The notes under the pieces were generated by a model. It was not told the DNA's origin. It made no database searches and worked only from the letters and a program-made list of their open reading frames with translations. The position numbers and the translations under genes are program-made. A stretch of DNA of 64,000 nt from Hofstenia miamia (lineage: Eukaryota > Xenacoelomorpha > Acoela > Hofsteniidae). Location: assembly GCA_900660155.1 (NCBI GenBank), contig CABFPE010000709.1:84900-148899 (forward strand). The letters run 5' to 3'. Of this stretch, positions 47,627-59,320 are shown one piece after another; position 1 is the stretch's first letter; each line of letters begins with the position of its first letter.

Positions 47627-47863
47627 TTAATATTTATCGTTCTTTATTTGTCTTCTATTTCTATTCACCTTAGAGCTTACATTACAAATTTCACCAGCAA
47701 TATAAGTTATAAATCCAAAAGTCAAAATATTTTCCGTTTCTTCCCAATCGTGAAAAGTGATCGATATACTAGCAAACACAATAGAAATACCAACAAAATA
47801 GAGGATTTTGAAATAATACAATGAAGTTTTGTTATAGATAGTCTTAGTGTATTGATCTTCCAT
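47627..47863 (-). CDS. Small two-segment membrane ORF, function unknown
   Basis: Seventy-eight codons starting MEDQYTKTIYNKTS. There are two hydrophobic segments (ILYFVGISIVFASISITF and ILTFGFITYIAGEI) separated by an acidic HDWEETEN loop, with a basic tail RNRRQIKNDKY. This is a plausible small membrane protein with the tail inside by the positive-inside rule. No homolog recognised, no promoter or polyadenylation evidence, and it may be chance. Confidence 0.25.
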   Translation of the reverse strand: MEDQYTKTIYNKTSLYYFKILYFVGISIVFASISITFHDWEETENILTFGFITYIAGEICNVSSKVNRNRRQIKNDKY

Positions 47864-47889
47864 GTAGTTTTAAAAATTTCTCAGATTAT

Positions 47890-49106
47890 GTGATTAATAT
47901 CATACTTTCAAAATCAGACAAAATATCTGCACCATGATTATCTTTCCATTTCAAAGTTAAAAACAATTTGTATCTGAGGCTCAATTGATACGTCGTGGAA
48001 GACTTCTACTCTCATAAATGTTGCAAACAAATCAAGGAGCTCATTGTGCCTCACAATTGGCAATCCTCAATTTGCACATGGTAGTGCATGTTCAACTGAG
48101 AGATGAGATCCCATACACATTTGGATGGCATATGTTGAGGAGGGATATACTGCTTGATTTTGGTAATGCATAAGCTCTCTGATTCCATTGGTAATGGAAT
48201 CAGCCAAGATAAGGCATCTTTTTGTGCTGTGAATTGAATGAATATTTTTAGGGTTTCATTCAATTTCTTTCTGATTTTTTCATAGCATTTGTGTTGTTTA
48301 TTAGTTTTCTGTTTCTTTCCTTCTTGATTGATGGTTGATTGAACTTCAGTTATGGCCATAATCACATGCTTTGAATGCTTCCCTTAATTATCACCTGAAC
48401 AAGTGGATTGCATGTGAGTACATAGATTGCCTTGAACTAGTTGCAAGATTCAGAATTTCCAGCCCACCTTCATGGCATGGCATCTTCAACAATTCTAGGA
48501 GTTTGCAGTTTACATCTCTTCAAAACGTCATGATGGCATGATGCTGATAGATTCTGAGATTTTGTGTAGTCTAGAAATCATGAGTGAGGGTGCTTGCTGA
48601 TAGATTCTGAGATTTTGTGTAGTCTAGAAATATGTACTTGCTGAATAGCCATCTAGTCAGACAAGATAACACTATTTGGATTTCAGTTTCTGCAATATTG
48701 ATTAAGGTTTTTAGTTCTTTGCACTATTTTGATGTTTGATCTGCAACATATTTGGCATTGACATTTTTGTTTCCTACTACTGAAACAAAAATTCATGTTC
48801 CTCCTGTGCTGATTTGTATGTCAGCTGTTGCAAATATTTTTTCCACAAATTGCACCACTGAATTCTTTCCAACTGTTTGGATTTGGAAGCATTAGGATAG
48901 TATCCATAATGTGGACTTAACAAGGAAATGTTATCACACCTTTCCCAAAAAGCTACAGGACAGCCACAGTCTGTAGCGTCATCTGCTATCCAAATTTGGA
49001 TACAACTAGGGACTTCTGGTTTCTGAATTATAGACATTGCAGCCATTGCAAACATCTTCATAGCTAAATGGTCAAAATGAGTTGTACCTTCTTTTGATTT
49101 TAACAT
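47890..49106 (-). mobile_element. Retroelement RT-family remnant (class uncertain), broken
   Basis: The minus strand at 49106-48777 shows FDHLAMKMFAMAA, IQIWIADDATDCG and LSPHYGYYPNASKSKQ. These resemble the RT blocks (ADDA, YGYxPNASK) of an animal retroelement family seen in many invertebrate genomes. At 48365-48051 it continues with ALSWLIPLPMES and PSKCVWDL. At about 48050-47960 it has LPIVRHNELLDLFATF, similar to that family's R-H-N-E-x-R-D-L tail. The family is known to me only by its motif pattern. The copy is old and broken. Confidence 0.5.
48542..48631. repeat. Local duplication, 37-bp unit at 53-bp spacing
   Basis: TGCTGATAGATTCTGAGATT and the rest of a 37-bp unit occur at 48542-48578 and again at 48595-48631, identical by eye. 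The duplication therefore is young compared with the remnant that contains it. Confidence 0.85.
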
Positions 49107-49109
49107 TTG

Positions 49110-50098
49110 TCCATGTACATGAAGATTTTATGGTTCCCTGTAGAAATTTATTGTTACCTTTCAAACAAGGGGCAAATTGAGTGAATATTTATCAGGTCTA
49201 CTTTTCTGCTTAGCTCATTGAATGCATTTTTAGCATACAAGATATAAATAATTCCTAAAAGTTTCCGCAGTTACTAGTTATTTGAATTTTGGTTCAAAAT
49301 TTCTATAAGAATCAAATATATTTCATTTATCCAACAGCATACTTATTAGTTGCAATCACATCTGAGGGCAGCTTTTCAATATACTTAGAATTTGTTTTTC
49401 AACTAAGAAAATGGACAAAAAATATTCACAAATAATGTTGTTGTGTGTGGGAAAAAGTTTTTTATTGTTACACTTTTGTTTTTAAATTAGCTTCAGCAAA
49501 GATTGAATGCTTAGAAAGCATTGATGAATCCATGTTTGCATGGGACTTTCAGTAATAACAACATCTGATAGAGCATAGAATGTTAAAGAATTCAACCAAA
49601 CATCAAGTCCACCTCGTTTTATTTGTGATTTTGTTGCACCAACTTTTATTTTTGAATATTCACATTTTTTGTTACATAGCAATCTTAACTTTCATGTTTT
49701 TTTCCATTATTCAAAATATCATTCTTCAAAGCCAAGGCTAGACAAGTCAAAAGCAATTATTATTATGCATACAAACATTTTTAGATCCAATATTTAACAT
49801 AGTTAAATTTTTAACAAATTCTATTCAATTTCTCTCAAACCTTCGAACTAATCTTGTAATGACCTCAAGAATGGGAATCTGATCACAAATTAGAGTACAT
49901 TGAAATAGTCAACACCCGAATGCATATTGATACTAGAATTAAACCAACTTATCAATGAAATTTATATATATGTATAGAATTGATGTCTTTTCTTCTTAAG
50001 CTTTTAATTAATTTCAAAAAATGAAATTATAATTATGCTTTTGCAGCATCATAGAAACTATTGAAATAATACAAAAAATATCCATTGCTTTTCTCATT

Positions 50099-50102
<4 letters not shown>
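49110..50102. other. No recognised gene
   Basis: One short minus-strand frame (49482-49682, 66 codons) has no known motif. Nothing else seen. Confidence 0.5.

Positions 50103-50134
<32 letters not shown>
50103..50134. repeat. (TA)n microsatellite
   Basis: TA run followed by a GC-richer stretch (GGGCTCGGGAGGCCCG at about 50142) of unknown origin before the gap. Confidence 0.95.
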
Positions 50135-50138
<4 letters not shown>

Positions 50139-50287
50139 CTGTTGGGCTCGGGAGGCCCGCATTCCTATAAATGAGGCCAAGTCGGTTCAATTGATATATA
50201 AACTGCCATATTTTCACAAAGGTCGTCTAAAAGAAGGATGCAACAAATCTAAAGCAGACACAAAGTAAGCGGATTTTGGGAGTCTTT

Positions 50288-51287
50288 NNNNNNNNNNNNN
50301 NNNNNNNNNNNNNNNNNNNNNNNNNNNNNNNNNNNNNNNNNNNNNNNNNNNNNNNNNNNNNNNNNNNNNNNNNNNNNNNNNNNNNNNNNNNNNNNNNNNN
50401 NNNNNNNNNNNNNNNNNNNNNNNNNNNNNNNNNNNNNNNNNNNNNNNNNNNNNNNNNNNNNNNNNNNNNNNNNNNNNNNNNNNNNNNNNNNNNNNNNNNN
50501 NNNNNNNNNNNNNNNNNNNNNNNNNNNNNNNNNNNNNNNNNNNNNNNNNNNNNNNNNNNNNNNNNNNNNNNNNNNNNNNNNNNNNNNNNNNNNNNNNNNN
50601 NNNNNNNNNNNNNNNNNNNNNNNNNNNNNNNNNNNNNNNNNNNNNNNNNNNNNNNNNNNNNNNNNNNNNNNNNNNNNNNNNNNNNNNNNNNNNNNNNNNN
50701 NNNNNNNNNNNNNNNNNNNNNNNNNNNNNNNNNNNNNNNNNNNNNNNNNNNNNNNNNNNNNNNNNNNNNNNNNNNNNNNNNNNNNNNNNNNNNNNNNNNN
50801 NNNNNNNNNNNNNNNNNNNNNNNNNNNNNNNNNNNNNNNNNNNNNNNNNNNNNNNNNNNNNNNNNNNNNNNNNNNNNNNNNNNNNNNNNNNNNNNNNNNN
50901 NNNNNNNNNNNNNNNNNNNNNNNNNNNNNNNNNNNNNNNNNNNNNNNNNNNNNNNNNNNNNNNNNNNNNNNNNNNNNNNNNNNNNNNNNNNNNNNNNNNN
51001 NNNNNNNNNNNNNNNNNNNNNNNNNNNNNNNNNNNNNNNNNNNNNNNNNNNNNNNNNNNNNNNNNNNNNNNNNNNNNNNNNNNNNNNNNNNNNNNNNNNN
51101 NNNNNNNNNNNNNNNNNNNNNNNNNNNNNNNNNNNNNNNNNNNNNNNNNNNNNNNNNNNNNNNNNNNNNNNNNNNNNNNNNNNNNNNNNNNNNNNNNNNN
51201 NNNNNNNNNNNNNNNNNNNNNNNNNNNNNNNNNNNNNNNNNNNNNNNNNNNNNNNNNNNNNNNNNNNNNNNNNNNNNNNNNNNNNNN
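50288..51287. other. Assembly gap, 1,000 N
   Basis: Exactly 1,000 N, so the true length is unknown. It ends in a TA run (51290-51310). Confidence 1.
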
Positions 51288-51310
51288 AATATATATATAT
51301 ATATATATAT

Positions 51311-52139
51311 AGCACTTTCGTTGTTGATAACGACTTTTTATTTCCCAGTATTCGCATCCATTGCTTGTTAGTGAATGTAATAACTAACTAAATGACTATT
51401 AACTAGTTGTTTATCTTAGAAAATACAATTGAGATAATTCAACTTAAGTTGCTCCTTCCTTTACTTTTTATCACTTGAAAAAGTATCCAGAACAATATGT
51501 TTTGTTGTTTTTTCTGTTTGAAATTGATTAAATTCTTTGATTTTACCATTAAAAAATATCAATTAATGAGTTAAAATAACGATATCTCTCCTTCATTAGA
51601 GGCAAGCAACATTAGTGCGGAACCTAATTTAATGCAACTATAAAAAATCACTTTAGCATTTTCTTTAGGGCTCATGTAGTATCATTTGAGAACGTTTTAT
51701 TTTCAATGTATGGGAGTGTACTTCTAAACGTCCTCCTTTACGCCTATGCCAACTATTTCTGATGATTATGCATCTGCGCCTACGCGTTTATGCTAATAAT
51801 AACTATGTTTCAAGCATTTCTTAGAAAACCTTTTGCACAAATGCTTCCAATTTTGCAAAAATATTGATATTTAGATGAATGCATTGCTTAAGATAGCCTA
51901 TTATTCAAACATGAACAAACTGAATATTTAAAATCAAGATCAACTCCATTGCTTTATATATAAAAAATGGAATTGCAACAGGTAATAAAATGAATTCAGC
52001 TAATTTAAATTTAATCAGTTACATCAGAATAACCAATAAATATGTTTTTGACATAATTATTCAATAATCAAAATCAATACTAAAAAACGAAAACTATCTC
52101 AACTGATAATCTATTGCCAAGAACCTTACAAAAACAAAG
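51311..52139. other. No recognised gene
   Basis: AT-rich. CGCCTATGCC and CGCCTACGCG words near 51740-51790 stand out but are not assignable. Confidence 0.45.
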
Positions 52140-52480
52140 AAGAGAATATTTCAATTCTATGTATTTATTACGACTTCATTAAAGCATTTAATCGAGTATT
52201 ACATGAAATTATACTTGAAAAGCTAACTACGTTCGGAATAGGTGAAAATCTCCTCAAGTTTAGCACGCATACCTAACTGGAAGAAAACCACTGGTTTAAA
52301 TAAATGGTGCACTGTGCAACGAGGTAAGTGTAACTAGTGGATTTCTACAAGGCAGTTGCCTGGGTCCTCTTATATTTCTTCTGATGATCAATGACTTACG
52401 GGGTTTGTCCATCTACGTATATCTCTTCACAGCATTTTTTTATCAGTACACTTAGTTGCAAATACTGCTGTTATGGAAAT
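52140..52480 (+). mobile_element. LINE reverse transcriptase remnant (Jockey/CR1-like)
   Basis: Plus-strand pieces in neighbouring frames read YDFIKAFNRVLHEIILEKL, then FGIGENLLKF, then SGFLQGSCLGPLIFLLMIND. They match the LINE RT palm blocks D-F-S-K-A-F-D-x-V-x-H and S-G-V-P-Q-G-S-V-L-G-P-L-L-F-x-x-x-I-N-D-L. About 100 residues of RT remain, with frame changes and no catalytic ADD after them. Not the same stretch of RT as 21231-22167, so relatedness cannot be judged. Confidence 0.7.
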
Positions 52481-52719
52481 CGTTTTGCATTAGTGAGCAA
52501 TGTGTTTAAATTTTTTTAAATATTATTGGACATCATCTATTGGACAAGTTCCGCCTGCTAACCAGGTAATCTGCACCTACTCAATGTAAATGAATAATTT
52601 ATTTTGGGTTGCTTTCACCTGCTACTTGCAAGTGTTTCAAGTCCAGAATGTAAGCAACCTCTTCTTTCAGTTGTCACAAATCCATTTTTGTACAGAAACG
52701 ATATGACAATTATCTTCAT

Positions 52720-52721
<2 letters not shown>

Positions 52722-52766
<45 letters not shown>
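52722..52766. repeat. (TA)n microsatellite
   Basis: TA run, slightly interrupted by TTTA near its right end. Confidence 0.95.
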
Positions 52767-55320
52767 CCCCTTCCAGGAAATAAAGTAGCTAAGGATACCT
52801 TATTTTCAAAAAATTTTGTCTGCCAAGCCTTTCGGCATAAAACAATTTGGCAAGCTTGGGATATTTACACATTTATTGATGAAAGCGCTCCAGTGTATTT
52901 TTTATATTTGTGCAAAAAAGTAAACATGTGCTCTTAGTACTTATTTTTTTCCTGAAAAATCAGGATTTTTTCAAATATAATTTTCATTATACCTACGATG
53001 TTCAGATTCAGACATCAGTGATTTTGACGCCAGTCGGATCATGTAGCAACAATTTGTCCAATCAACATCATTTTCCGAAAACAAGTCGCAAAAATCTTGT
53101 TAAGCACTGTAGTGACAATGTCAGAAATCGTGACTCTATCATGTGGAAGTTTCAGATATTGGGTATTTTCATTAGTTTAACAGTTATGATCTTTTTTTTT
53201 TAATGGAAATCGTAAAATTACCACCACTGCTATCTTTCTTGTAATTACATGCATCAAATGAAAGCCTGAGTGACTCAATTTGGGGATTACTATGCTAATG
53301 CCATAATCCTGGAATTAATCCAAGTAGTACATTTAGTAATTAACAGCGGCTATTTAGTCTAAAGGAATGATAATAAGGATGAGCTACTTAATTCTCTGCA
53401 TTCACTTTCGAATCTATTAGACCACATATATTTTTTAATCTACAGATGACCTGATTTACATTTTGATTTTGAATGTTCATTTTTCTTTCTGTACGAGATT
53501 TGTTGCCCAATGGCTCTCCCATCCTATGAGTAAATGTCATCCCATTCCATCAATTTGCATATTTGGTTTTAAGAAACGTGGTAAAAATGTAAATCGAGTT
53601 AGACTAAAATAAACGTTAGCAAATGGAAAATTTTGCATGTTTAGACAAAGCCAAAATTTTTTTGAAATTGTTACTCTTAGCGATTATTCCTAAAAAGCCT
53701 TTGACTTTGTCCTACATGCTCAAACACAGTTCTCCAAACCTATTGGAATATTTCCTAATTGTTGATGAATGTTCTACCATGGAATATTGAAAATTTGTAC
53801 AAAACTGCAATGCAGTTCCGAATGTACTTGAAAAATAGCTTTAGATGAAAATTCCGATTTCTTGAGATTTTTCTAAATTATACGCAAAATTAAGGCTCAA
53901 ATATTCATGATTTTTAAATCCTATGGGGCAATCAGCTAACTTGAAATATTTCTTGTTGCACAGATATACTGCCAAGACCAAATCAGGAACGCTTCACGAA
54001 AACAAGAATCATAGTGCTTGCAGGTGCTCACGACAGGGCAGAATTCCGAGAAGTAAATGAAAGAGGAGACACTTCTCTATTGTGTTGCTTTTTCAGATTT
54101 TGGATAACGTGAATTATGAGTGTTTGAGTGTATTTTTGAAGAAACCCTCATAGATTTTAAGAAAATTTCTGAGTAATTTAAGATTGATAATTGTTAAAGA
54201 ATAATTTCTGATTGAATGTAACATTGAAAATTTCTACTAAAGTGCATTGTTGTGCCTGAATTACATGAAAGATGAACTATTTTTCGATGAAATTCCGAAA
54301 TTTTTACAAAATCTCCAATTTCCTCCATGGCTAATGTGCAAGTAATCAGAATGTATAGGCCCCAGAGGAGATCATCAACTAACTTCAACTGGTCCAATTT
54401 ATGTCGATAGACCAATTAAGCTCATTGAGGCATGTATGCCCAAAGTCATGCTTGCAGCCCTGCTAACACTGGGTTTTTGGAATTCGGGGAAAGGCGCACC
54501 TTAATAGGACTGTGATTGAGCGGCTTTTAAAAATTGTGAAATAGGAAGCACTCCTCTATCTTGTGGTGCTTTCTGATTTTGCATATCTTTATTACCTCAT
54601 AAGCATTTAAATTTTCTTTAATAAAAATTTAAAAATTCCTTACACATGGATTACAATAATTATTTTCTCCATATGAAAAAATCACATAATTTTTTTTCAA
54701 ATCTTACCCCACCTGATTTTGAAGTGGTTTGACGCCACTAAAATTTGGTATGTATTCAGCAATGCTTGATATTGGCAAGATATTCCATTCCCATGCAGTT
54801 TTTTAACATTAATGCTTGAATATTTGGATTCTGTATATTTGCGATAAGCATACGTATGAGCATGGACAAAGTTATTCCTTATCAAATTCTTGGAATTGAA
54901 TAACATTTCAGATCCAAACTTGAATGATTGTGAATCATCTACAAATGGAAGGGTCCAATAAATAGAAACTGATTCTCGCCCATAAACTCAAGTGCAGTAA
55001 ATACTACATAATTTATTAGTGAAGTGTTAAAAATAAAGTTTGCATTTCTAAATTTCAGTTTTTCAATTTCTTTGTGTAGATTTATTATGAATTTCTACGA
55101 TTCTAAAGAAAAAATTATGAAATTTTTTGGCAAGTGTACACAATTGGTATTAATTAAAATGACAACACAGAGTCATATATGGACCGGGATGGACCTAAAT
55201 TTTTGGGCATGCCCGTCTCTAATCATCTACATACAAGCATTTGATTGCACCACGATTAATTGCATTTTAGAATTCGCATCCATGTTGAATTTCTGCTCAG
55301 TATACACATAGTAAAAGTAT
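52767..55320. other. No convincing gene
   Basis: The longest open frames (52910-53203 plus, 54194-54415 minus, 55024-55311 plus) have no recognised domain and no clear regulatory context. The first ends in a hydrophobic tail (ILGIFISLTVMIFFF), which may be chance in AT-rich DNA. Confidence 0.5.
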
Positions 55321-55323
55321 AAA

Positions 55324-55536
55324 AGAATTTCATCAGTTAAATCACTATCTGTATTCTAATTACCATGCTACATGCCAACGAATAGAATGGACGCTATTTT
55401 GCTTAATAATTACACGTTTCTACGAATTTCATCTAAAATTCAAGATATAAATATATATGTATACAAAATTTAACTTCGTATTCATACTTAAATCTATAAA
55501 AATGAACAAAACTTCTGAAAACTATCATTATCAATC
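55324..55536 (+). promoter_or_regulatory. Promoter of family copy 2
   Basis: AGAATTTCAT at 55324-55333, a decayed CCAAT block (CATGCCAACGAATAG, about 55372-55386), and TATAAA at 55495-55500, 37 bp before the ATG. The box order matches copies 1 and 3. An ATG just after the TATA box (55502) is probably not transcribed if initiation is 25-30 bp downstream of TATA. Confidence 0.65.
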
Positions 55537-56100
55537 ATGGTGGCATTCACATACGTTTTTACTGTTGTATTATTTTCCATTATTGTGAAAAGTTTTGATG
55601 AGTTTTTACCTAAATTCCAAGATAACATCGACGCACTCATAGAAGTCATTGATGAAAAGTACAATGGAAGTAATTTGGTTTCCCACAACACAGTGTGTGC
55701 CTCTACTCTTCCTGTTTTTTCTCTGCCACACATCCGTATAACATGTGGCTGCATAAAGCCTTTCCTTATAAAAACACTCGAAGACTTCTATCATTATGAT
55801 CACATTATGAAAGAACACCCAGGACGTAAATGGAAATTAATAAAAGCTCATATAAACAGCGATACAAGTATACTGGAACACAATCTGCTTGACAACTATT
55901 TCATCAATAAAACTGCAGTTAACAAATTGAAGGCAGACATCATAGGAAAGAAGAGCCATGATCATCGTGAAACAGTTTTAATAATGATCAAGGCCTACGC
56001 AATTGAACTCAAATTCTGGTTAAATCTGAATAGTGATGCCATAAAAGCAGTTTTTCCAGTTCGAGCTTTTCGATATTTACTAATTCCTAAGTGGTATTAG
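55537..56100 (+). CDS. Secreted helical protein, family copy 2 (function unknown)
   Basis: A 187-residue, single-exon gene. Signal peptide MVAFTYVFTVVLFSIIVKS, then FDEFLPKFQDNIDALIEVID and the shared core with VCAST, ITCGC, NGS and NKT. The C-terminus AVFPVRAFRYLLIPKWY matches copy 1 more than copy 3. The core nucleotide sequence is almost identical to copy 3, including silent positions, while the signal peptide region differs more. The start codon is the one that gives a signal peptide and is common to all copies. AATAAA at 56168-56173 lies about 70 bp past the stop. Open, so probably functional. Confidence 0.85.
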   Translation: MVAFTYVFTVVLFSIIVKSFDEFLPKFQDNIDALIEVIDEKYNGSNLVSHNTVCASTLPVFSLPHIRITCGCIKPFLIKTLEDFYHYDHIMKEHPGRKWKLIKAHINSDTSILEHNLLDNYFINKTAVNKLKADIIGKKSHDHRETVLIMIKAYAIELKFWLNLNSDAIKAVFPVRAFRYLLIPKWY

Positions 56101-56167
56101 GAATAGCTTTCATAGAACAGTGTTTTTGTCAAATAATGTTAGCGAAAATGTGAAACTGTATGTGCTA

Positions 56168-56173
56168 AATAAA
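56168..56173 (+). promoter_or_regulatory. Polyadenylation signal of copy 2
   Basis: AATAAA inside TGCTAAATAAATATTTTGGTT. The matching site after copy 3 is GTTAAATAAATGTTTTGATT, so the 3' UTR is shared too. Confidence 0.7.
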
Positions 56174-56371
56174 TATTTTGGTTTTGATTTTCAATGCTAT
56201 TTATGTTTTCTAAAAGGCCCAATTATCTTTATATTTTAAAAGTATTACTTCTGACACACAAACAAAATTCACAAAAAGCAGGTATTTGCCATGGTATCTT
56301 GCGAGGTCCATAGACAACTTTTTGAAATGTTTGGGAAGAATCAGATAATTTTTAATTTTTTTGAACAATAA

Positions 56372-56382
56372 TATATATATAT

Positions 56383-56422
<40 letters not shown>
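56372..56422. repeat. (TA)n microsatellite
   Basis: Two TA runs separated by ATAATAATA. They differ from the flanking AT-rich sequence by their perfection. Confidence 0.95.
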
Positions 56423-56424
<2 letters not shown>

Positions 56425-58500
56425 TTGCCAAAAATTGGGATTCCAATATCAATGACTGCCGCGTCATGTGAATAATAATTATTTATAAATTTAGGCCCAT
56501 TGTTTCCATATAATTTTTCACTACCTCAGCCTAAGCACGGAAAGCGCCCAGCCCGTATACATCTATGCCCCCTACTAGGATCTGTCAACTTGCTGTTTAA
56601 CTCAAATGTATCTAGGCGTTTTCAACAACTTTCAATGGTGTCTTCAAAAAGATTTTGTGGCTCACAGAGAAGTAGAGATATCCACAAATCTTAAAACATC
56701 CCATTTTAGATCTATCAGACTATTTGTAGTTTGGTGTTGCGTCTATAGAACACAAAATAGCTTAGATTAGTTATTGTTCACTTGGGTTTTAGATCGGATT
56801 ATCGAGTAAACATTAGGTATTGGGAGAATTTGGAAAAAAAATTGATGTTTCATTGAAAAAATAATTTAAATTATCAGGGGCTTTAGGCACACATCTTCAA
56901 CATAACACGGTAGCACAAATACCTATATTTGTTTCCATATCCAAGTATATAAGAAATTCTAAGTAGGCTTCAATGAAAATGTGTAACCATATGATGACAC
57001 TGGGGTATTAAGGAATAAACTCATACCTGTACTTAATGAAATATCACTTTATATTTGAATTTACATATTGACAAATTATTGTGTACGTACACTGTACATT
57101 ACTTTTTAAAATCGATCATGATTAAATTTTATAAATCCCAACAAAATATAAAATTTTGAAGGAAATCAATTTTAGCGAATAATGTGAAAATACTTTATTC
57201 AAGAAATATTTAGTAATCATTCTCTATAAAATTGGAAGTTTTCATTTTAAAGTTACTTGGTTTTGAGGGCTTCACATTATATACTTCAAAAATTGTCAGT
57301 CAAATTGTGCGCATTACATCAGTGAGTTATTGACACCTATTCTTGTGACTGATGAAAATTTGGATCTCCTTCTTTGCTAATACCGAAATGTCTTTGAAAA
57401 GGAATCTAAAATCCTAAAAAATAGTCAGCCTGACTTTTAAATTTGTCTCTATATGTTAAATTGTAGGAAAATTTGCCAACAAAGTCTTGGCAGTTTGAAA
57501 TTTCTTGGCTTGCACAAACTGGTGTGCAGAATACAAGAATAGTTAGTAATGAGAAATGCCAAACTATTGTCATAAACTCAATAGCTTCTCGAAAAGATTA
57601 CATCAATGTACTTTCATATGCAAAATTTGTTGTCAATACACAAAGTTCACCAATAAGATAGATTTCTCAAGGTATCTTGTAAGCAATCACTTCATGTTAT
57701 CATAAGCCTTAGAGTAATTGAATTACTATCAGAAGTAATGCATATACTGCCTTATGTAAATATTCAAGTTTCTATCTATACTTAATATCTTATATAAAAA
57801 CATCCTGAGATACTCGCATCTTACAAAATAGCACTTTAGCATATTTGTATTGTAAGAGTTGTTAAGGATTATTTTTTCTAGTACAACAATTTTAGACCTT
57901 ACAGTTTCACTTCTTTCACCCCATTCTTTTGCACAGCATCTAGTGGAATCATGACTCTAATAATTCATATTACATTCATTAACATAATTAAATTTTGCTT
58001 CAAAGTAGGCCATAAATATGTAATCGAATTTAATATCGAGATTGTCACATTGCATTTCTCAAAGCGATTGAAAACATCTAAAATATCAATCACAAGACAC
58101 CAGGAGAATTTCCTGGCTACGTCACTGCTGTTTATTGAAAATAGTTTATTTTTGAATTAATATGAAGTTTAGAATATCATTTGAGGTGCCTAGAATATGA
58201 CCATACACACCAGCGATGTTTGTCCCTAAAGAATTATATCTAATAGACTTCATATACTTCATTAAGAACATCAGTCCATCTCCTCCTTTTGCTTAGACAA
58301 TTGTAAACTGCTTCTGGTGATTTATTTATTCACCAAAATTGTAAATAACATACAATAAAATATTTGATTATGGCAATTTTCTTGTCATTGAAACATTGGT
58401 TGATATAAAAGTATATTATTTCTCCATCTTATACACATCCCCGATTAGTTGTACATAGAATTCATATCAAAGTCGAAATTCAGCTAAATATATGCATATT
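56423..58500. other. No convincing gene
   Basis: Short frames such as 57473-57661 plus (62 codons, KSWQFEISWLAQTGVQNTR) have no known motif. A hAT-like terminus occurs at 58111-58127, listed separately. Confidence 0.5.
58111..58127 (-). repeat. hAT-like element terminus, reverse orientation
   Basis: On the minus strand it reads CAGTGACGTAGCCAGGA, close to CAGTGGCGTAGCCAG found at 63760-63774. Probably one end of a decayed non-autonomous DNA transposon. Confidence 0.45.
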
Positions 58501-58511
58501 ACAAATGTTAC

Positions 58512-58689
58512 AGAATTTCATTTGTTAAATTACCATCTGTGTTCTAACATGACAAATAGTGATTAACCAATGAAATGAGCGACTATTGTAAAATTGATAC
58601 ATATAATTCTTAGCAAATTTTACCTCGAATTCATAATTCAATCTATAAAAAATGAATGAAACTTATAAAAACTATAATAATAACCAATC
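58512..58689 (+). promoter_or_regulatory. Promoter of family copy 3
   Basis: AGAATTTCAT at 58512-58521, CAAATAGTGATTAACCAATG with CCAAT at 58567-58571, and TATAAA at 58644-58649, 41 bp before the ATG. The middle block is nearly the same as in copy 1, though the genes are 44 kb apart and on opposite strands. Confidence 0.7.
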
Positions 58690-59235
58690 ATGGCGGTACT
58701 CACATACGTTTTTACTGTTGTATTATTTGCGATTGATGTGGACAGTTTTGATGAGTTTTTACCCAAATTCCAAGATAACATCGACAAACTCATAGAAGTC
58801 ATTGATAAAAAGTACAATGGAAGTAATTTGGTATCCCACAACACAGTGTGTGCCTCTACTCTTCCTGTTTTTTCTCTGCCACACATCCGTATAACATGTG
58901 GCTGCATAAAGCCTTTCCTTATAAAAATACTCGAAGACTTCTATCATTATGATCACATTATGAAAGAACACCCAGGACGTAAATGGAAATTAATAAAAGC
59001 TCATATAAACACTGATACAAGTATACTGGAACACAATCTGCTTGACAACTATTTCATCAATAAAACTGCAGTTAACAAATTGAAGGCAGACATCATAGGA
59101 AAGAAGAGCCATGATCATCGTGAAACAGTTTTAATAATGATCAAGGCCTACGCAATAGAACTCAAATTCTGGTTAAATCTGAATAGTGACGCCATAAAAG
59201 CAGTTTTTCCAACTAGATATTTACAAACTTCTTAA
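58690..59235 (+). CDS. Secreted helical protein, family copy 3 (function unknown)
   Basis: A 181-residue, single-exon gene in direct orientation about 2.6 kb after copy 2. Signal peptide MAVLTYVFTVVLFAIDVDS, then the same core with three cysteines and NGS/NKT sites. The end differs: after AVFP the protein reads TRYLQTS and stops, so the last ~10 residues of copies 1 and 2 (VRAFR plus a hydrophobic/Trp tail) are lost or replaced. AATAAA at 59315-59320. Likely functional. The changed tail could alter stability or receptor contact, if the family acts as a ligand, which is a guess. Confidence 0.85.
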   Translation: MAVLTYVFTVVLFAIDVDSFDEFLPKFQDNIDKLIEVIDKKYNGSNLVSHNTVCASTLPVFSLPHIRITCGCIKPFLIKILEDFYHYDHIMKEHPGRKWKLIKAHINTDTSILEHNLLDNYFINKTAVNKLKADIIGKKSHDHRETVLIMIKAYAIELKFWLNLNSDAIKAVFPTRYLQTS

Positions 59236-59314
59236 CTGTTAATAGCAATGGATCTCATAGAAACTGATTTTTGTCAAAAGTTTTTTTGCAAAGTTTGTTT
59301 TTGAATGTGTGTTA

Positions 59315-59320
59315 AATAAA
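59315..59320 (+). promoter_or_regulatory. Polyadenylation signal of copy 3
   Basis: AATAAA about 80 bp past the stop, within sequence shared with copy 2. Confidence 0.7.

Noticed and set aside
55502-55590. Upstream ATG in family copies as the true start
   Set aside because: It lies directly after the TATA box, is out of frame with the conserved protein, and gives no signal peptide.
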